Part shown: in pieces, positions 13,800 to 16,488 of the stretch
Numbering within the stretch: position 1 is the first letter of the stretch
How the letters are laid out: each line of letters starts with the position of its first letter
Source of the DNA: Alphaproteobacteria bacterium
GTDB taxonomy: Bacteria > Pseudomonadota > Alphaproteobacteria > UBA828
NCBI GenBank assembly: GCA_022826345.1
Contig: JAJDVB010000064.1
Coordinates: forward strand, 1 to 16,488
Direction of reading: 5' to 3'
DNA length: 16,488 nucleotides
Program-made: the position numbers and the translations under genes
Notes under the pieces: generated by a model
Told to the model about the DNA's origin: nothing
Database searches by the model: none
What the model saw: the letters and a program-made list of their open reading frames with translations, nothing else

Positions 13800-15650
13800 A
13801 TGGAAGACCTGCCCGACCCCACATCCGAAACGATCGCCGTCGGCGGCGGCGCCATGTCGGCCGCGGCGCCGGACTTCGACCCGATGCTGCTCTCGGTGCT
13901 CTCCAGCCGCTTCGGCGCCATCCTGCGAGAGATGAGCAACGGCGTGCTGCGCGCGAGCAAGTCGGGCGTGATCAAGATCGCGCGCGACATGTCCTGCGCG
14001 ATCCTCACCTACGACCACCGGCTGGTCTGCATCGAGGAGTGCATCCCGGTGCACGCGGCGGCGATCGATCTCACGACCCGGCCGCTCACCGAGCTCTTCG
14101 ACGACATCGAGGAGGGCGACGCCTTCCTCAACAACTGCCCGTACACGGGCGTCACGCACCACGCGGACCTCACGCTCTGCGTGCCGGTGTTCTTCAACGG
14201 CAAGCCGCTCTTCTGGACCGTCTCGCGCGCGCACCACGCCGATGTCGGCGCGCCGATCCCGTCCACCTATCTGCCCTACGCCAAGACCATCTTCGAGGAA
14301 GGGCTGCACTTCCCCGGCGTGCGGGTGGAGCGGGGCTACAAGGAAATCCGCGACATCATCCGCATGGCCAAGATCAAGGTGCGGGTGCCCGACCTCTGGT
14401 ACGGCGACTATCTCGCCCAGGTGGGCGCCTGCCGCACGGCCGAGCGCCGGATCAAGGAGCTGGTGGAGAAGTACGGGCCGGAGACCATTGCGGAGTTCGT
14501 CGAGGCCTGGATGGCCTATGGCGAGCGCCGCGCCGCCGCCGCCATCCGAACGCTGCCGGCGGGCACCTGGTCCTACGAGAACCGGCACGATCCGCTGCCG
14601 GGCGTCGCCGACGAGGGGATCCCGGTCAAGGCACGGGTGACGGTCGATCCCGACGCGGCGACGATCACCGTGGACGTGCGCGACAATATCGACTGCATCC
14701 CCGGCGGGCTCAACCTGAGCGAGACCTGCTCCATCGCGGCCTGCCGCGCCGGCGTCTTCTACAACATCGACCACACCATCCCGCACAATGAGGGCAGCGC
14801 GCGGCGCATCCGGGTGCTGCTCCGCGATGGCTGCATCGTCGGCCGGCCGCGCTATCCGGTCGGCACCTCGGTCGCCACCACCAACGTCACCGACCGGCTG
14901 GTGAACGCGGTCTCCTGCTGCTTCGCCCAGATCGGGCCGACGCACGGCATGGCCGAGGGCGGCTATCAGCAGGCCTTAGGCCTCGCCGTGATTTCGGGCG
15001 AGGACCCGCGCCGCGACGGCCAGACCTACGTCAACCAGATGTTCATCGGCTTCGGCGGCGGGCCGGGGCTGCCGGGCCACGACGGCTGGGTCACCTACGG
15101 CGGGCCGGTGGACGGCGGCATGCAGATCCTCTCCCCCACCGAGGTGGACGAGAGCATGTTCCCCATCCACTTCGAGTGCCGGGAGCTCGCCATCGACACC
15201 CTCGGCCACGGCGAGTGGGACGGTGCGCCCGGCACGCTCGCCGTCTACGGCCCCGTCGCGGGCGAGATGACGGCGGTCTATTGCAGCGACGGCGACACTT
15301 ACCCCTCCAAGGGCGTGCGCGGCGGCAGCAACGGTGAACCTTCGATCAATCAAAAACGCACCGCCGACGGCACCCTCGTCACCCTCCCCTCCTTCCACGA
15401 GGAGCGCTGCGCGCCCGGCGAGATGTTCCGCTTCGTCACCACAGCCGGCGGCGGCTACGGCGAGCCTGAGCAGCGCGAGCCGGCAGCGGTCGCGCGCGCC
15501 GTGGACAACGGCTGGCTCAGCCCCGAGAAGGCCGGGGATGTCTATGCGGTCGCGCTGCGCCGTGCCACCGATGGCATTGCGCACGAGGTGGACGCCGAGG
15601 CGACCGCACGGCTCCGGCGGGCACGCAACGGCGGAGCCGGCGGCGAGTGA
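13800..15650 (+). CDS. hyuB: Hydantoinase B/oxoprolinase family protein (HyuB-like)
   Basis: A 616-residue protein covering the full hydantoinase B/5-oxoprolinase domain. It begins DFDPMLLSVLSSRFGAILREMSNGVLRASKSGVIKIARDMSCAILTYD (about 25-72), then NNCPYTGVTHHADLTLCVPVFFNGKPLFWTVSRAHHADVGA with the conserved His cluster. DNIDCIPGGLNLSETCS, PHNEGSARRIRVLLRDG, PVGTSVATTNVTDRLVNAV and the C-terminal VTTAGGGYGEP are also typical. HyuB works with the ATP-binding HyuA subunit to open hydantoin-, 5-oxoproline- or acetophenone-like rings using ATP. ATG 13800 is chosen as the first Met of the GC-rich coding frame with GGGA upstream. The frame is open farther left only into non-coding DNA. Its partner hyuA begins at 15831 but is destroyed by an integrated element, so HyuB probably lacks a partner unless another hyuA exists. 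Confidence 0.88.
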   Translation: MEDLPDPTSETIAVGGGAMSAAAPDFDPMLLSVLSSRFGAILREMSNGVLRASKSGVIKIARDMSCAILTYDHRLVCIEECIPVHAAAIDLTTRPLTELFDDIEEGDAFLNNCPYTGVTHHADLTLCVPVFFNGKPLFWTVSRAHHADVGAPIPSTYLPYAKTIFEEGLHFPGVRVERGYKEIRDIIRMAKIKVRVPDLWYGDYLAQVGACRTAERRIKELVEKYGPETIAEFVEAWMAYGERRAAAAIRTLPAGTWSYENRHDPLPGVADEGIPVKARVTVDPDAATITVDVRDNIDCIPGGLNLSETCSIAACRAGVFYNIDHTIPHNEGSARRIRVLLRDGCIVGRPRYPVGTSVATTNVTDRLVNAVSCCFAQIGPTHGMAEGGYQQALGLAVISGEDPRRDGQTYVNQMFIGFGGGPGLPGHDGWVTYGGPVDGGMQILSPTEVDESMFPIHFECRELAIDTLGHGEWDGAPGTLAVYGPVAGEMTAVYCSDGDTYPSKGVRGGSNGEPSINQKRTADGTLVTLPSFHEERCAPGEMFRFVTTAGGGYGEPEQREPAAVARAVDNGWLSPEKAGDVYAVALRRATDGIAHEVDAEATARLRRARNGGAGGE

Positions 15651-15692
15651 AATGTCCCGGACCTTGACATGAACAACACCCGCGCCCCCATC

Positions 15693-15784
15693 TCGTCATG
15701 GCCGGGCTTGTCCCGGCCATCCACGAACGCACACCGGTTGCGCCCTGGGCGAAGAGATGCCCGGAACAAGTCCGGGCATGACGA
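15693..15784. repeat. Dispersed palindromic repeat, one-module copy
   Basis: About 92 bp bounded by inverted TCGTCATGGCCGGG and CCGGGCATGACGA. It holds hairpins ATGGCCGGG-CTTGT-CCCGGCCAT (15698-15720) and ATGCCCGGA-ACAAG-TCCGGGCAT (15757-15779). It matches the first module of 12827-12919 and separates hyuB from the hyuA start, two genes that normally abut or overlap. Peptides such as GRDKPGHDE read from it are artefacts. Confidence 0.75.
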
Positions 15785-15830
15785 GAAAAAATCTGCCATG
15801 CGCGCGCGCACGTCCGGGGCTGCAATCTAG

Positions 15831-15890
15831 ATGGCCGCTGCACCCCCGCCCGGCGACTTCTGGGTCTGTATCGATATCGGCGGCACTTAA
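15831..15890 (+). pseudogene. hyuA 5' fragment, interrupted by an integrated element
   Basis: ATG 15831 opens MAAAPPPGDFWVCIDIGGT and then hits TAA at 15888. The residues FWVCIDIGGT are the start of the HyuA/acetone-carboxylase-type ATP-binding fold, which normally continues FTD. The DNA matches that expectation through GGCGGCACTT and then diverges, so the break lies at about 15887/15888. The fragment sits in the expected place after hyuB on the same strand. The rest of hyuA should lie beyond the other end of the inserted element, outside this window. Confidence 0.75.
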
Positions 15891-15933
15891 ATAGGGAGCG
15901 ATTTTCGGAGATTGGGACAGGAGGGGCCTTGAG

Positions 15934-16128
15934 ATGCCCCGAGACGCCTGGAGGGATAATTTCTGGTATTTTCGGCTATGTAACAATGGCTTACCGGACA
16001 CCGACACCCCCTTGAATACCGGCCTGGGCGATGATACAAGGGCCATGAGGTTTCCTCCGGTCGCTTGCGACGCGCTTACGCTTACGGCGCGCTGTAAAAC
16101 GGCAAGCGACCCGGGGCGACGAAAATGA
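15934..16128 (+). CDS. Small ORF before the integrase (uncertain)
   Basis: A 64-codon frame, MPRDAWRDNFWYFRLCNNGLPDTDTPL onward, ending 21 bp before the integrase start. AGGAGGGG lies about 10 bases upstream of the ATG. I recognise no family, and the C-terminal half overlaps an inverted repeat (16059-16111). The opposite strand also has an ATG (16046) preceded by GGAGGAAACCTC. At most one of the two is real, and this may be purely attachment or regulatory DNA. Confidence 0.25.
   Translation: MPRDAWRDNFWYFRLCNNGLPDTDTPLNTGLGDDTRAMRFPPVACDALTLTARCKTASDPGRRK
16059..16111. repeat. Inverted repeat upstream of the integrase
   Basis: GGTCGCTTGC (16059-16068) pairs with GCAAGCGACC (16102-16111) across a 33-bp spacer. 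The spacer itself contains GCTTACGCTTAC and GCGC blocks. It ends 38 bp before the integrase ATG. Possible roles are integrase/excisionase arm sites, an operator or a transcript hairpin. Confidence 0.5.
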
Positions 16129-16149
16129 TTCTCGAAAAGGGGGCATCGC

Positions 16150-16488
16150 ATGGCCAAGCTCAAATACCGCACCATCTCCAAGCGCACCGTCGATGCGCTC
16201 TCGGTCGAGGACCGCGACGCGGTCTTCTGGGACGACCGGATTCCCGGCTTCGGGGTGAGGGTCTATCCGTCGGGGTCGAAGGTCTACGTGGTCCAGACCC
16301 GGCACCGGGGGAAGTCGCGCCGGGTGACGCTGGGACGGCACGGGGTGATCACCGCCGACAAGGCGCGCAAGGAAGCAGCTCTTGCGATCAACCGCATCAA
16401 GAGCGGCGAGGAGCCGGTGGAGCGGGGCTCGGTGACGGTGGCCGAGCTTGCCGCGCGCTATCTGGAAGAGCATGTCGACGTGCGCTGC
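16150..16488 (+). CDS. Tyrosine site-specific integrase, N-terminal part (runs off window)
   Basis: ATG 16150, with GGGGG about 7 bases upstream, opens 113 codons to the last base. MAKLKYRTISKRTVDALSVEDRDAVFWDDRIPGFGVRVYPSGSKVYVVQTR is the arm-binding DUF4102-type domain of P4/phage integrases (dD-IPGFGVRV-PSG-K-Y). RRVTLGRHGVITADKARKEAALAINRIKSGEEP completes it, and TVAELAARYLEEHV starts the SAM-like core-binding domain. The catalytic Arg-His-Arg-Tyr part is beyond the window. It is likely responsible for the insertion that split hyuA about 260 bp to its left. Confidence 0.9.
   Translation, partial: MAKLKYRTISKRTVDALSVEDRDAVFWDDRIPGFGVRVYPSGSKVYVVQTRHRGKSRRVTLGRHGVITADKARKEAALAINRIKSGEEPVERGSVTVAELAARYLEEHVDVRC

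Larger units (their letters stand above)
15888..16488 (+). mobile_element. Left end of an integrase-bearing element inserted in hyuA (partial)
   Basis: From the break in hyuA rightwards the sequence is unrelated to hyuA and leads within 260 bp to a tyrosine-integrase gene. This is the usual layout of an attachment-site-proximal integrase in a prophage or genomic island. The left boundary is placed by the loss of HyuA coding. The attachment core probably includes part of CGGCGGCACTT. The right end is outside the window, so size and cargo are unknown. Confidence 0.65.

Noticed and set aside
15542..15843. Minus-strand peptides with GRDKPGHDE / MPGLVPGI
   Set aside because: Standard artefacts of reading through the dispersed palindromic repeat. 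The same happens around 12827-12914.
15888..16149. tRNA gene as the integration target
   Set aside because: No cloverleaf or TψC-like GGTTCAAATCC segment was found. The flanking host sequence is the hyuA coding start.

Overview
The window looks like a stretch of a high-GC alphaproteobacterial chromosome with several accessory insertions. The grounds are GC-rich coding sequence, a candidate alphaproteobacterial-type zinc-regulator (Zur) box, and the palindromic dispersed repeats common in Rhizobiales/Rhodospirillales genomes. The lineage is an inference. No rRNA, tRNA or CRISPR array was recognised.

Left part (1-3141): a short open tail of an unknown gene (1-108), a copy of a dispersed repeat (about 128-217), and an 87% identical duplicate of the 3' end of the allantoinase gene puuE (218-about 339). 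A complete IS481-like element (351-1592) follows, with 28-bp terminal inverted repeats, a 7-bp target duplication and a transposase broken by one in-frame amber codon. Next is a clearly lower-GC KAP-family P-loop NTPase gene (1627-3078). Together the truncated puuE tail on the left and the intact puuE on the right bracket the KAP gene as direct repeats, which suggests it was acquired as a cassette at the puuE 3' end.

Middle part (3142-7479), all on the minus strand: puuE (ureide/purine catabolism) lies 13 bp downstream of an NmrA-like NAD(P)-binding protein gene. Then comes a putative outer-membrane beta-barrel protein with a signal peptide, a coiled coil and two His/Asp-rich metal-binding segments. 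One of these segments is eight tandem 24-bp units. Its promoter has a TATAAT -10 box embedded in a Zur-like palindrome, so zinc-responsive expression is likely. A GPP34 (Golgi phosphoprotein 3-like) gene follows.

Phosphonate-type locus (6823-12782): a PEP mutase fused to a nucleotidyltransferase (PntC-like) reads rightwards, followed by a PhyH-type Fe(II)/2-oxoglutarate dioxygenase. Reading leftwards from the same intergenic region are a DegT-family aminotransferase, an MFS transporter and the GPP34 gene. PEP mutase makes the C-P bond and the fused domain would activate the phosphonate as a CMP derivative. The aminotransferase and dioxygenase are plausible tailoring enzymes and the MFS protein a plausible exporter. 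No phosphonopyruvate decarboxylase is present, so the driving step is unknown from this window.

Right part (12783-16488): a two-hairpin dispersed repeat, a lower-GC two-TM hypothetical gene on the minus strand, and hyuB (hydantoinase/oxoprolinase subunit B). A second dispersed repeat and the first 19 codons of hyuA follow. hyuA is cut exactly at its nucleotide-binding DIGGT motif, where an integrated element begins. That element opens with a tyrosine integrase gene that runs off the window.
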